This document shows, piece by piece, positions 51,495-59,932 of a stretch of 64,000 bases of DNA; position 1 is the first letter of the stretch, and the number at the start of each line of letters is the position of its first letter. The stretch lies in NCBI GenBank assembly GCA_903918375.1, contig CAIXED010000011.1, positions 1 through 64,000 on the forward strand, read 5' to 3'. The stretch is from an uncultured Pseudomonadota bacterium (GTDB taxonomy: Bacteria > Pseudomonadota > Gammaproteobacteria > Methylococcales > Methylomonadaceae). The translations under genes and the position numbers were made by a program. Under the pieces are notes generated by a model. That model was given only the letters and a program-made list of their open reading frames with translations. It was not told the origin of the DNA and ran no database searches.

Positions 51495-52693
51495 ATATAG
51501 GTTCGCCCAATAGCACTGCCGCCACGAAAGCCTTATTGTTGGGCAGTGGCGAATTAGGCAAAGAGATTGCCATTTCATTACAACGCTATGGCGTGGAAGT
51601 GATTGCGGTTGATCGCTATGCCAATGCGCCGGCTATGCAAGTCGCGCATCGCAGTTATGTGCTTGATATGACCGATGGGGTTGCTGTTAAAGCGTTGTTG
51701 GCCGCTGAACAGCCGCATTTTGTGATTCCAGAATTAGAAGCGATTGCCACCGATGCTTTGGCAGAAGTGGAAGCCGAAGGTGCTGTGACTATCGTGCCGA
51801 ATGCGCGAGCGATTCAATTGACTATGAATCGCGAAGGGATTCGTCAATTGGCGGCTGAGCAATTGGCTTTACCAACTTCCAGTTATGCATTTGCCGAAAC
51901 TTTTGAGCAATTAAAAGCTGCAGTCGATGCCGGCATTGGTTATCCGTGTTTCATTAAACCGACCATGTCTTCATCCGGCAAAGGTCAGTCGATGGTGAAA
52001 AGCGCTGATCAATTACAAGCGGCTTGGGATTATGCCAAAGCCGGTGGTCGAGCCGATACCGGTAAGGTGATTGTTGAAGGTAAAGTCGAATTTGATTTTG
52101 AAATTACGTTGCTGACGGTTCGGGCTTTAAATGCTGACGGTGCCGCGCAAACCTATTTCTGTGAGCCGATTGGTCATGTTCAAGAAAATGGCGATTATCG
52201 TGAAAGCTGGCAGCCGCAAGCGATGAGCGATAAAGCTTTGCAATCGGCACAACAAATCGCTGCTAAAGTCACAGAAGCTTTAGGTGGTTTAGGTTTGTTT
52301 GGGGTTGAATTGTTTGTCAAAGGCGATGAAGTTTGGTTTAGCGAAGTCAGTCCGCGTCCGCATGATACTGGCATGGTGACAATGGCCAGCCAGCGTCAAA
52401 ATGAATTTGAGCTGCATGTGCGAGCGATTTTAGGTTTGCCGGTTAACACCGATTTAGACAAAACTGCCGCTAGTGCGGTGATTTTGGGCGGTGTCGATGC
52501 TAAGCAAGTGGTTTATCAAGGTTTGGAAAAAGCCTTGGCTGTCGCTGATAGTGAAGTGCGCTTGTTTGGTAAGCCAGAAGCCTTTGTCCATCGTCGGATG
52601 GGGGTGGCTTTGGCAACTGGCGATACAGTGGCGTTGGCTAGGGAAAAAGCGGTAACAGCGGCCGGTTCGATTACCGTAATCAAAGTCGACTAA
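51491..52693 (+). CDS. purT: Formate-dependent phosphoribosylglycinamide formyltransferase (PurT)
   Basis: This 400-residue ATP-grasp enzyme makes formyl-GAR from GAR, formate and ATP in purine synthesis. It shows [20 protein letters not shown] at the N-terminus, [13 protein letters not shown], the ATP-grasp lid with [12 protein letters not shown], and [14 protein letters not shown]. Its length matches E. coli PurT (392). It overlaps the MutS-like gene by 4 bp. Confidence 0.95.
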   Translation: MNIGSPNSTAATKALLLGSGELGKEIAISLQRYGVEVIAVDRYANAPAMQVAHRSYVLDMTDGVAVKALLAAEQPHFVIPELEAIATDALAEVEAEGAVTIVPNARAIQLTMNREGIRQLAAEQLALPTSSYAFAETFEQLKAAVDAGIGYPCFIKPTMSSSGKGQSMVKSADQLQAAWDYAKAGGRADTGKVIVEGKVEFDFEITLLTVRALNADGAAQTYFCEPIGHVQENGDYRESWQPQAMSDKALQSAQQIAAKVTEALGGLGLFGVELFVKGDEVWFSEVSPRPHDTGMVTMASQRQNEFELHVRAILGLPVNTDLDKTAASAVILGGVDAKQVVYQGLEKALAVADSEVRLFGKPEAFVHRRMGVALATGDTVALAREKAVTAAGSITVIKVD

Positions 52694-52697
52694 GAGT

Positions 52698-53288
52698 ATG
52701 GGCGGTTTTATGTTGAAGCCGCTGAAAATTTTACCTTGGTTGCTAGTTTGCTCGGTGGTTGAAGCAGATATTTTTAAATATGTCGATCCGAATGGTCATG
52801 TTTATTACACCGATAATGCCGGCGCGGGTTCAGAATATCGCTTAATTATCCGCACTCGGCCTAAAACCTATGCCAAAGACCTTAAATCGATGTCTGGCAA
52901 TAAGTTGAAATATACTGATTTGATCGCTAAAGCGGCTGAACGGCATCAAGTTGATCCTAAATTGTTACATGCAGTGATTCAGGCAGAATCCGCCTATAAC
53001 GTTAATGCCATTTCATCGGCTGGCGCGGTGGGGTTGATGCAATTAATGCCTGATACCGCGCGGCGTTATGGTGTGTCAGATCGCCGTGATGCTGAGCAAA
53101 ATATCGACGCGGGCACTCGCTATTTGAAAGATTTGTTGGCACTGTTTAATGCCGATCTTAAATTAGCTGTAGCTGGCTACAATGCTGGCGAAGGGGCGGT
53201 GATGAAATATAACCGCACGGTGCCGCCTTATCCTGAAACCCAAAACTACGTTCAACAGGTGTTAAGTCTGTACGCGAAAAGCGGATAA
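52698..53288 (+). CDS. Periplasmic lytic transglycosylase (SLT family) with DUF4124-like N-terminus
   Basis: This 196-residue protein has a signal peptide (about MLKPLKILPWLLVCSVVEA), a short DUF4124-type segment (IFKYVDPNGHVYYTDNAG), and an SLT/lysozyme-like domain. Domain motifs are LLHAVIQAESAYNVNAISSA (catalytic Glu about residue 97), GLMQLMPDTARRYGV and VAGYNAGEGAV. It would cleave peptidoglycan glycan strands. The true start could be the ATG at 52710, four codons later; neither has a good ribosome-binding site. Confidence 0.9.
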   Translation: MGGFMLKPLKILPWLLVCSVVEADIFKYVDPNGHVYYTDNAGAGSEYRLIIRTRPKTYAKDLKSMSGNKLKYTDLIAKAAERHQVDPKLLHAVIQAESAYNVNAISSAGAVGLMQLMPDTARRYGVSDRRDAEQNIDAGTRYLKDLLALFNADLKLAVAGYNAGEGAVMKYNRTVPPYPETQNYVQQVLSLYAKSG

Positions 53289-53308
53289 GCTGAAAAACGC
53301 TTGTCGGT

Positions 53309-53337
53309 TTGACGCAACAGGCGGTTACCTGTATCAT
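53309..53337 (+). promoter_or_regulatory. Candidate sigma-70 promoter of the yceD-fabG operon
   Basis: TTGACG (53309-53314), a 17-bp spacer and TATCAT (53332-53337) match the consensus at 5/6 and 5/6. Transcription would begin about 53344, only a few bases before the ATG at 53347, where no Shine-Dalgarno is visible. Confidence 0.65.
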
Positions 53338-53346
53338 TTTGCAGTT

Positions 53347-53868
53347 ATGTCAGACAAATTACCCGACCTTATAGATCCTTTAATGCTCGCCGAAAGGCGC
53401 GCCGTGTTCAATGGCGTGATAAATGTTACGGCTTTAGAGCGGTTGTCTGATTTTGTCGCTGATAGCGATGGCGTAGTGAATGTTGACGCAGTGTTTGCCA
53501 AACAAGGTAAACGTGCGGTGGTTTCAGGCAGCATCAAAACCCAATTAAAACTGGAATGTCAGAGTTGTTTACAAGATTTTCCATGGCCGATTGATGTGCA
53601 TTTCAAGTTAGCAGTGGTTTCTTCATTACAAGAAACCGACAAACTTGAAATTGATGCCGAACCTTTATTGTTTGATGGCGAAAAATTGTCATTTAACAGC
53701 TTAATCGAAGATGAGATTTTGCTGGCTTTGCCGGATTATCCAAGACACGATTATGACTGCATCACACGTCGTAGTTCGCAGGATCGCGATTACGAAACAC
53801 AAACTACCCGCAGCGAAGCGGATAACCCTTTTTCTGTTTTAGCCAAACTTAAAAAAACTGGAGAGTAA
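53347..53868 (+). CDS. yceD: YceD family (DUF177) protein, 23S rRNA accumulation
   Basis: This 173-residue protein aligns in pattern with E. coli Yce[21 protein letters not shown] at the N-terminus, [14 protein letters not shown] in the middle (a Cys pair, C-x2-C), [15 protein letters not shown] and the end [11 protein letters not shown]. Known to affect 23S rRNA levels; the mechanism is unclear. It is first in the conserved yceD-rpmF-plsX-fab cluster, 2 bp from rpmF. Confidence 0.92.
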   Translation: MSDKLPDLIDPLMLAERRAVFNGVINVTALERLSDFVADSDGVVNVDAVFAKQGKRAVVSGSIKTQLKLECQSCLQDFPWPIDVHFKLAVVSSLQETDKLEIDAEPLLFDGEKLSFNSLIEDEILLALPDYPRHDYDCITRRSSQDRDYETQTTRSEADNPFSVLAKLKKTGE

Positions 53869-53870
53869 AA

Positions 53871-54056
53871 ATGGCAGTACAAAAGAGTAAAGTATCGCGT
53901 TCAAGACGCGGTCAACGTCGTTCACACGATGCGTTAACCAGCAAAGCTTTGTCACATGATCCATTGACAGGCGAAACTCATATCCGTCACCACATGACGC
54001 CAGATGGTTTCTTCAAAGGCCGTCAAATCGTTGCTAATACCAGCGACGAAGATTAA
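53871..54056 (+). CDS. rpmF: 50S ribosomal protein L32
   Basis: This 61-residue basic protein begins [20 protein letters not shown], the L32 signature, and continues with GETHIRHH. The zinc-type Cys residues of some L32 forms are absent, as in many gammaproteobacteria. A good ribosome-binding site (GGAGAG) precedes it. It is embedded in the lipid synthesis operon. Confidence 0.96.
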   Translation: MAVQKSKVSRSRRGQRRSHDALTSKALSHDPLTGETHIRHHMTPDGFFKGRQIVANTSDED

Positions 54057-54080
54057 TCATTTCAAGTCCAAATCTATGTA

Positions 54081-54112
54081 AAGCCGACCAGTGATCTCAC
54101 TATTGTCGGCTT
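54081..54112 (+). promoter_or_regulatory. Hairpin between rpmF and plsX
   Basis: AAGCCGAC (54081-54088) pairs with GTCGGCTT (54105-54112), 8 bp with a 16-nt loop, followed by CTTCC rather than a T-run. It could be a processing site or partial terminator separating abundant L32 message from plsX. Confidence 0.5.
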
Positions 54113-54139
54113 CTTCCGACTACGGAGCTAATCCTAAGC

Positions 54140-55168
54140 GTGAGTGTAACTCTATCTATTGATGCCATGGGTGGGGATTTTGGTCCTCAAGTGACCATTC
54201 CCGCGTGTCTAACCTGTTTACAAAAAAATCCTCATTTAAAATTGATTATGGTGGGCGACCAAACAATTCTCAGTGAATTGTTGGCCGAGGCTTTAATCAC
54301 CTTTAAAGACCGGATTAGCATCCAACATGCCTCGCAAGTGGTGGAAATGGACGAGCCACCGCAAAAAGCCTTGAAGAACAAAAAAGATTCTTCAATGCGC
54401 GTGGCGATTAACTTGGTGCGTGATGGCGAAGCGGATGCTTGCGTTAGTGCGGGTAATACCGGCGCTTTAATGGCAACTGCTCGTTTTGTGTTGAAAATGA
54501 TTCCAGGTATCGATCGTCCTGCGATTATTTCGACTTTGCCATCCGTATTTGGCCATACCCACATGCTGGATTTAGGCGCCAATGTCGATTCCAGTGCCGA
54601 ACATCTTTACCAATTTGCCGTGATGGGCGAAGAAGTGGTGAAGGCGGTTGAAAACATCGAGCGTCCACGTATCGGTTTGCTGAATATTGGCGAAGAAGAT
54701 ATGAAGGGCAACGAGCAAGTTAAAGCGGCAGCCAAGTTGTTGGAAAATTCATCACTGAATTACATCGGCTATGTCGAAGGCAATTCGATTAACGCTGGCA
54801 ATGTCAAAGTGGATTTAATCGTCACTGACGGCTTTGTAGGCAATGTGGCGCTTAAATCGATTGAAGGCGCGGCAAAAATGATTAGCACCAAGCTAAAAGC
54901 CAGTTTTTCACAAAATCTACTGACCAAATTAGCCGGCTTAGTCGCTTATCCTGTCTTGAAATTGTTTAAAGACAGCATTGACCCACGCTTGTATAACGGT
55001 GCCAGCTTTATTGGTTTGCGCGGTTTAGTGATTAAAAGTCACGGCGGTGCGGATGCTTTAGCTTTTGAAACTGCGATTCACTTGGCCGAAGTTGAAGTGG
55101 GTCATGACGTGATTCGTAAAATTAGTGAACGAATCGAAAAAGCCCTAGAACAAAAGGTGACAGAATGA
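54140..55168 (+). CDS. plsX: Phosphate acyltransferase PlsX
   Basis: This 342-residue peripheral membrane enzyme makes acyl-phosphate from acyl-ACP for phospholipid synthesis. Family motifs are SIDAMGGDFGPQVTIPA at the start, SAGNTGALMA, RPAIISTLPS, GANVDSSAEHLYQFA, LNIGEEDMKGNEQ and DGFVGNVALKSIEGAAK. It starts at GTG 54140 with a poor ribosome-binding site and overlaps fabH by 4 bp (ATGA). Confidence 0.96.
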   Translation: MSVTLSIDAMGGDFGPQVTIPACLTCLQKNPHLKLIMVGDQTILSELLAEALITFKDRISIQHASQVVEMDEPPQKALKNKKDSSMRVAINLVRDGEADACVSAGNTGALMATARFVLKMIPGIDRPAIISTLPSVFGHTHMLDLGANVDSSAEHLYQFAVMGEEVVKAVENIERPRIGLLNIGEEDMKGNEQVKAAAKLLENSSLNYIGYVEGNSINAGNVKVDLIVTDGFVGNVALKSIEGAAKMISTKLKASFSQNLLTKLAGLVAYPVLKLFKDSIDPRLYNGASFIGLRGLVIKSHGGADALAFETAIHLAEVEVGHDVIRKISERIEKALEQKVTE

Positions 55169-56133
55169 CGATTTGGGCCAATGTGATTGGTACTGGTGGC
55201 TATTTGCCAGCAACAATCAGAACCAATCAAGACCTTTCTGAAATGGTGGATACCACCGATAGCTGGATTTACGAGCGAACTGGTATCAAAAGCCGTCGCA
55301 TTGCTGATGAGCATGAAACCGCTTCTAGCATGGCTGAAGTTGCCGCTCGCCAAGCGATTGAAATGGCGGGGATTGATGCCGAGCAAATTGATTTAATTAT
55401 CGTTGCCACCGGCACCCCCGACCGCGTTTATCCCAGCACGGCTTGTCTAGTTCAAGAGCGTTTAGGGATTAAACATTGCGTCGGCTTTGATATTCAAGCC
55501 GCCTGTTCAGGCTCAGTGTTTGGTTTAAGCATCGCTGATCAATACATTAAAACCGGTTTTGCAAAAACCGTATTAGTGATTGGCTCAGAAGTTTGTTCGC
55601 GGATTGTTGATTGGTCAGATCGCTCGACCTGCATTTTGTTTGGTGATGGCGCTGGCGCAGTTTTGTTATCAGCATCCGATCAACCTGGTATTTTAGCAAC
55701 CCACATTCATTCCGATGGCGGTTACGAAGATTTGTTGTATTGCCCAAATCCGCAAGCGGCAGCAGCGCACAAACAAGACGAAGCCAGCGTGATTAATATG
55801 CGCGGCAATGAAGTGTTTAAAGTGGCTGTCAATACGCTAGGTCGTATCGTCGATGAAACATTGGAAGCCAACGGCCTACAGCATTCAGACATCGATTGGT
55901 TAGTACCCCATCAAGCCAACACGCGAATTATCGCCGCGACTGCCAAAAAATTAGGCATGTCGATGGAACAAGTGATTCTCACCCTAGAAACCCAAGGCAA
56001 CACCTCGTCAGCGTCTGTGCTGTTGGCTTTTAATCAAGGTGTTCGCGATGGTCGAATCAAACGTGGTCAAACCGTGTTGATGGAAGCGTTTGGTGCCGGA
56101 TTTACTTGGGGCTCTGCGCTGCTTAAATTTTAA
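55165..56133 (+). CDS. fabH: 3-oxoacyl-ACP synthase III (FabH)
   Basis: This 322-residue KAS III condenses acetyl-CoA with malonyl-ACP to start fatty acid synthesis. The triad is visible: Cys in IQAACSGSVFGL (about residue 114), His in VPHQANTRII and Asn in GNTSSASV. The N-terminus GTGGYLPATI and GIKSRRIADEHETASSMA are typical. It overlaps plsX and is followed 9 bp later by fabD. Confidence 0.97.
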   Translation: MTIWANVIGTGGYLPATIRTNQDLSEMVDTTDSWIYERTGIKSRRIADEHETASSMAEVAARQAIEMAGIDAEQIDLIIVATGTPDRVYPSTACLVQERLGIKHCVGFDIQAACSGSVFGLSIADQYIKTGFAKTVLVIGSEVCSRIVDWSDRSTCILFGDGAGAVLLSASDQPGILATHIHSDGGYEDLLYCPNPQAAAAHKQDEASVINMRGNEVFKVAVNTLGRIVDETLEANGLQHSDIDWLVPHQANTRIIAATAKKLGMSMEQVILTLETQGNTSSASVLLAFNQGVRDGRIKRGQTVLMEAFGAGFTWGSALLKF

Positions 56134-56142
56134 AAAATAGAT

Positions 56143-57090
56143 ATGAACCAACAAAACAATTTAGCTTTCGTATTTCCCGGTCAAGGCTCACAAGCAGTAG
56201 GCATGTTGTCGCAATTGGCTGAAACTTATCCTGTCGTCAAACAAACCTTTGCTGAAGCTTCAGCAGTATTGGGCTTTGATTTATGGGCATTAGTCGCCAA
56301 CGGCCCTGATACCGATTTAAACCAAACCCAAAATACTCAGCCAGCGATGTTAGCGGCCGGTGTTGCGGTTTGGCGGGTTTGGTGTGAAAACAGTGCGGTT
56401 AGACCGGCTTGGATGGCGGGACACAGCTTGGGCGAATACACCGCCTTGGTCTGCTCTGGCGCAATGGCTTTTGAAGATGCGATTAAATTAGTCGCCGAAC
56501 GTGGCCGATTAATGCAACAAGCAGTGCCTGCGGGTGTGGGTGCAATGGCGGCGATTATTGGCTTGGATGATCAAAAAGTCATTGATGCCTGTGCCGAAGC
56601 GGCTAATGGCGACATCGTTGCCGCAGCCAACTTTAATGCCCCAGGCCAAGTAGTGATTGCCGGTGAAACTGCCGCTGTTGAACGAGCGATGGATGTCGCT
56701 AAAGCCCAAGGCGCAAAACGGGCATTGAAATTGCCAGTGAGCGTACCTTCGCATTGTGGCTTGATGGAAGCGGCTTCTGAACAATTAAACAGCGTATTAC
56801 AAGCCATCGAAGTTAAACAACCGGAAGTCAACTTGGTTCACAACGCTGATGTGCAAACCCATGCCGATGCTGATGAATTACGTTTGGCATTAAAACAGCA
56901 ATTGTTCATGCCGGTACGTTGGGTTGAGTGCGTTAAATACATGCACGAACAAGGCGTTAGCCAATTTGTCGAAATCGGTCCGGGTAAAGTGTTATTAGGC
57001 TTAAACAAACGCATTGCCGCTGACGCGACTCATGCCACCATCTTTGATTCAGAATCTTTAAACACTGTTTTGGAGCAGTTAAATGGATAA
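56143..57090 (+). CDS. fabD: Malonyl-CoA:ACP transacylase (FabD)
   Basis: This 315-residue enzyme loads malonate onto ACP. It shows FVFPGQGSQAVGML at the N-terminus, the nucleophile Ser in GHSLGEYTALVCSGA, MQQAVPAGVGAMAAIIGL, and the His of VPSHCGLM. The end overlaps fabG by 8 bp. Confidence 0.97.
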   Translation: MNQQNNLAFVFPGQGSQAVGMLSQLAETYPVVKQTFAEASAVLGFDLWALVANGPDTDLNQTQNTQPAMLAAGVAVWRVWCENSAVRPAWMAGHSLGEYTALVCSGAMAFEDAIKLVAERGRLMQQAVPAGVGAMAAIIGLDDQKVIDACAEAANGDIVAAANFNAPGQVVIAGETAAVERAMDVAKAQGAKRALKLPVSVPSHCGLMEAASEQLNSVLQAIEVKQPEVNLVHNADVQTHADADELRLALKQQLFMPVRWVECVKYMHEQGVSQFVEIGPGKVLLGLNKRIAADATHATIFDSESLNTVLEQLNG

Positions 57091-57811
57091 AAAACTTGCC
57101 ATCGTAACCGGCGCAAGCCGTGGTATTGGTCGTGCAATCGCCGAAAAATTAGTTGCCGACGGTTTTTTTGTAGTTGGCACTGCCACTTCAGATAATGGTG
57201 CAGACGCAATTTCCACCTATTTGGCTGATAACGGCAAAGGTTATAAATTGGATGTTGCTGATGCAGCTTCGATTGAAGAATTTATCAAAACCGTTAGCGA
57301 TGCTTATGGCACCCCAGCGGTATTAGTCAACAATGCCGGTATCACCCGCGATAACTTGTTGATGCGTATGAAGGATGACGAGTGGGATGACATCATCAAC
57401 ACCAATCTGACGTCGATTTTCCGCATGAGCAAAGCGGTATTGCGCGGCATGATGAAAGCCCGTTACGGTCGTATCATCAATATTTCATCCGTAGTCGGTT
57501 CAACCGGCAATGCGGGTCAAGCCAACTACGCCGCCGCTAAAGCCGGTATGGTGGGTTTTTCTAAATCAATGGCCAAAGAAGTTGGCTCGCGCGGCATTAC
57601 TGTTAATACCGTTGCCCCAGGTTTTATTGATACCGATATGACCAAAGAATTAAGCGACGATATTAAAAACGCTTTGTTAGGCTCAATTGCGGTGGGTCGT
57701 TTAGGTCAAGCAGAAGAAATCGCTCACGCGGTATCGTTCTTGGCGGCAGAGCAAGCGGCTTATATCACTGGCGAAACTTTGCATGTTAATGGCGGTATGT
57801 ATATGCCATAA
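57083..57811 (+). CDS. fabG: 3-oxoacyl-ACP reductase (FabG)
   Basis: This 242-residue short-chain dehydrogenase reduces 3-ketoacyl-ACP with NADPH. It has VTGASRGIGRAIAEKL, NNAGITRDNLLMRMK, ISSVVGSTGNAGQANYAAAK with the catalytic Ser/Tyr/Lys, and APGFIDTDMT. It is the last gene of the operon; an intrinsic terminator follows 21 bp after the stop, and acpP/fabF, often next in related genomes, are not here. Confidence 0.96.
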   Translation: MDKKLAIVTGASRGIGRAIAEKLVADGFFVVGTATSDNGADAISTYLADNGKGYKLDVADAASIEEFIKTVSDAYGTPAVLVNNAGITRDNLLMRMKDDEWDDIINTNLTSIFRMSKAVLRGMMKARYGRIINISSVVGSTGNAGQANYAAAKAGMVGFSKSMAKEVGSRGITVNTVAPGFIDTDMTKELSDDIKNALLGSIAVGRLGQAEEIAHAVSFLAAEQAAYITGETLHVNGGMYMP

Positions 57812-57832
57812 ACGGCATTTGCTATTGGCAAT

Positions 57833-57859
57833 AAAAAACCGGCTTAGGCCGGTTTTTTT
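57833..57859 (+). terminator. Intrinsic terminator of the yceD-fabG operon
   Basis: CCGGC/GCCGG with a TTAG loop (57839-57852) is flanked by A6 upstream and T7 downstream: a strong and partly bidirectional Rho-independent terminator. Confidence 0.92.
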
Positions 57860-57888
57860 ATGTCGGAAAATTGCTCAGCTAATATTAT

Positions 57889-57906
57889 TGTAGTAATGTT
57901 GCTACA
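57889..57906 (+). promoter_or_regulatory. Candidate operator/promoter of the Phd-PIN toxin-antitoxin pair
   Basis: TGTAG-N8-CTACA is a perfect 5-bp inverted repeat (57889-57906) lying 23 bp before the antitoxin start, next to AT-rich sequence (TAATATTATT). The position suits autorepression by the antitoxin. The half-sites are short, so chance is possible. Confidence 0.4.
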
Positions 57907-57929
57907 TTGTCTTGCTTGAGGTGTTTCCG

Positions 57930-58184
57930 ATGTCGATTACTACATTATCCAGCCGCGAATTTAACCATGATACTGGCAGAGCCAAGCAAGCGGCTAAAAA
58001 TGGCCCTGTGTTTATTACTGATCGTGGACGTCCAGCGCATGTGTTGTTAACCATTACCGATTATCAAAAATTGACTGGTCAGCAGGCTAGTGTGATTGAT
58101 TTGTTAGCGATGGCTGACGCCGAGTTGATTGAGTTTGAAGCGCCGCGTGCTGAGAGCCTTTTTCGCCCAGCGGATTTAAGCTGA
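57930..58184 (+). CDS. Phd/YefM-family antitoxin
   Basis: This 84-residue protein begins SITTLSSREFNHDTGRAKQA and continues with GPVFITDRGRPAHVLLTITD, the Phd/YefM DNA-binding fold. The acidic C-terminal tail (LFRPADL) would block the toxin active site. I chose ATG 57930, which has GAGG 8 nt upstream, instead of in-frame ATG 57912. The last base of its stop is the first base of the toxin ATG. Confidence 0.9.
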   Translation: MSITTLSSREFNHDTGRAKQAAKNGPVFITDRGRPAHVLLTITDYQKLTGQQASVIDLLAMADAELIEFEAPRAESLFRPADLS

Positions 58185-58609
58185 TGTATGTTTTAGATAC
58201 CAATGTCATTTCTGAATTACGCAAAGCCAAGACCGCTAAAGCGGATACAAACGTCATGGCTTGGGCGAGTCGGACACCGACTAACCAAATGTTCTTATCA
58301 GCGATTAGTATTTTAGAACTGGAAACCGGTGTATTACTGGTTGAGCGCCGTGATGCCGTTCAAGGTGCACAGCTTAGGAAATGGTTAAATCAACAAGTCA
58401 TTCCAGCATTTTCTGAGCGAGTATTGCCTGTCGATATTGCAGTGGCCCAATGCTGTGCCAAACTTCATGTTCCTGATCCAAGAGCTGAGCGAGATGCTTT
58501 GATTGCTGCAACCGCTTTAGTGCATAGCATGGTTGTTGTTACCCGTAATGTGGCAGATTTTGTGATGACAGGAGTACAGATCGTTAACCCTTGGCAAAGC
58601 CAAGATTAA
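58184..58609 (+). CDS. PIN-domain ribonuclease toxin (VapC/FitB-like)
   Basis: This 141-residue PIN domain has its acidic cluster in place: Asp5 in YVLDTNVISELRKAK, Glu in AISILELETGVLLVE and Asp in DALIAATALVH, with the closing VTRNVADF. VapC/FitB enzymes cut RNA, often tRNA or rRNA; the target is not readable here. The gene overlaps the antitoxin by 1 bp. Confidence 0.92.
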   Translation: MYVLDTNVISELRKAKTAKADTNVMAWASRTPTNQMFLSAISILELETGVLLVERRDAVQGAQLRKWLNQQVIPAFSERVLPVDIAVAQCCAKLHVPDPRAERDALIAATALVHSMVVVTRNVADFVMTGVQIVNPWQSQD

Positions 58610-58621
58610 GCAGGCGAAGGC

Positions 58622-58804
58622 TTAGCGTTTTCGCCAAATATAAAAAATAGCTGCAATACTGAGCACAAGTAATAGCCAAAACCATTGTGATGGCTCCCAT
58701 TCGGCTATTGGACCTATTGTTGGTCTGACTATAATGTCTGTAATTAACCTGAATACAAATCGTAAAAATTCAAAAATGCCATCGCCTTTAGATAGACTCA
58801 TCAT
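58622..58804 (-). CDS. Small single-pass membrane protein (60 aa), copy 1
   Basis: Function unknown. The N-terminus is polar with a KGDGIFEFLRF motif, a hydrophobic helix lies at about residues 40-57 (WFWLLLVLSIAAIFYIW), and the end is a basic tail (RKR). A close paralogue lies 59 bp upstream on the same strand (58864-59040), which supports both being real genes because the differences are mostly conservative. A moderate ribosome-binding site (AAGAAA) precedes the start. Confidence 0.6.
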   Translation of the reverse strand: MMSLSKGDGIFEFLRFVFRLITDIIVRPTIGPIAEWEPSQWFWLLLVLSIAAIFYIWRKR

Positions 58805-58863
58805 TTAATTTCTTGAAATTGTCAGTGTTAGGCATGCATAAGCGTAGCGTTGCCGGAGAAGTA

Positions 58864-59040
58864 TTATCGTTTCAGCCAAATATAAAAAATAGTTGCAATA
58901 CCAAGCATAAATAGTAGCCAAAACCATTCTGGTAACTCCCATTCTGCTATTGTGGTTCTTTTTGGCATAGTTTCTGCTGTGAATTTAAATGCAAATATTA
59001 AAAAATCAAAAATGCCATCACCTTTAGATACATTCATCAT
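58864..59040 (-). CDS. Small single-pass membrane protein (58 aa), copy 2
   Basis: This short frame reads MMNVSKGDGIFDFLIFAF at the start and EWFWLLFMLGIATIFYIW then LKR at the end. It matches the 58622-58804 protein in the KGDGIF motif, the AEWE..WFWLL segment and the FYIWxKR tail. The DNA just upstream (GTCAGTGTT) is also shared between copies, indicating a tandem gene duplication. The function is unknown; a small membrane peptide next to a toxin-antitoxin pair could be an accessory or stress peptide, but nothing in the sequence shows this. Confidence 0.6.
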   Translation of the reverse strand: MMNVSKGDGIFDFLIFAFKFTAETMPKRTTIAEWELPEWFWLLFMLGIATIFYIWLKR

Positions 59041-59123
59041 CTAATTTTTAGAGTTTGTCAGTGTTTAAGCTGGAGTACGAGAGGTTCTCAAATTGTTAAT
59101 TTGAGAACCTGCTATAAATTGGT

Positions 59124-59834
59124 TTAGGCCAACGCCAATTTCTGTTTCGGCGTAAAAATCCCTTTAAAAATCGGCATAAAACTCGCGGTAATCGGAATCG
59201 AATAAAAACAATACATCGCCGCCGCTTCACCAGTACTCACCCCAAAGAACCATTGCGGTACGAATAGAGTGAAAATCGCCATCACAAAATGATAAGAAGC
59301 AATTCGCCAGTTGTTTTTCCAGACAAAACCACTTAACGCCAAGCCAAACAACGAGCCGTGAGTCACAAATAAGCCAAAGGCGCTGGGGATCGCGTAGCCG
59401 ATGTGGTAAATGCCCATGAACAAGCAAGCGACTTTATCGCCAATAAAGTTGGCATCCAGACCAAACAACTGCCATTCCTTCGGTAGAAAGCTACAGATAA
59501 TGAATAAGCCACTTAAGATTCCGCCCACCCAAGTGGCTTTTTTCAGCGCATTTGCATCAGTCGAGTAGGTGGCGAGAGCCGGCATAATCGCAAACGCCTG
59601 CAAACAGATATGGTAAGTCGAAAGTTCGCTGAGCAATAAATTAGTGCCGTAGCCGCATTGATCGGCGACGGGATAAGCGAAATATTGAATCAACTCCATC
59701 AATGAAAAATGGAAGATGGCATAAGCTCTGGCGACACGAACCCAAAATGGTTCGTTTTTATCAAGATAAGTGATGCTAGATGCGATAAGGCCGGCAACTC
59801 CCAAGCCTAAAGACATATTGGCACTAAAACACAT
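59124..59834 (-). CDS. Multi-pass membrane protein, possibly DUF5765 family
   Basis: This 236-residue protein has about seven predicted membrane helices and starts MCFSANMSLGLGVAGL. That start resembles the Cys-and-Ser-containing start I associate with DUF5765 proteins, but this is recalled, not searched. Conserved-looking membrane polar residues include ELIQYF and GIYHIGYAIPSAFG. It has no enzymatic motif I recognise. It is separated by about 100 bp from the thioredoxin-fold gene on the same strand. Confidence 0.65.
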   Translation of the reverse strand: MCFSANMSLGLGVAGLIASSITYLDKNEPFWVRVARAYAIFHFSLMELIQYFAYPVADQCGYGTNLLLSELSTYHICLQAFAIMPALATYSTDANALKKATWVGGILSGLFIICSFLPKEWQLFGLDANFIGDKVACLFMGIYHIGYAIPSAFGLFVTHGSLFGLALSGFVWKNNWRIASYHFVMAIFTLFVPQWFFGVSTGEAAAMYCFYSIPITASFMPIFKGIFTPKQKLALA

Positions 59835-59932
59835 AATTAATCCGTAATTGTTTGTTTAATGAAGAAATAAAACGCCCTAAAACTGGGCGCAGTGGAAAAG
59901 ATACACGGCTATTGTGGAAATTGCAGGGTTTT

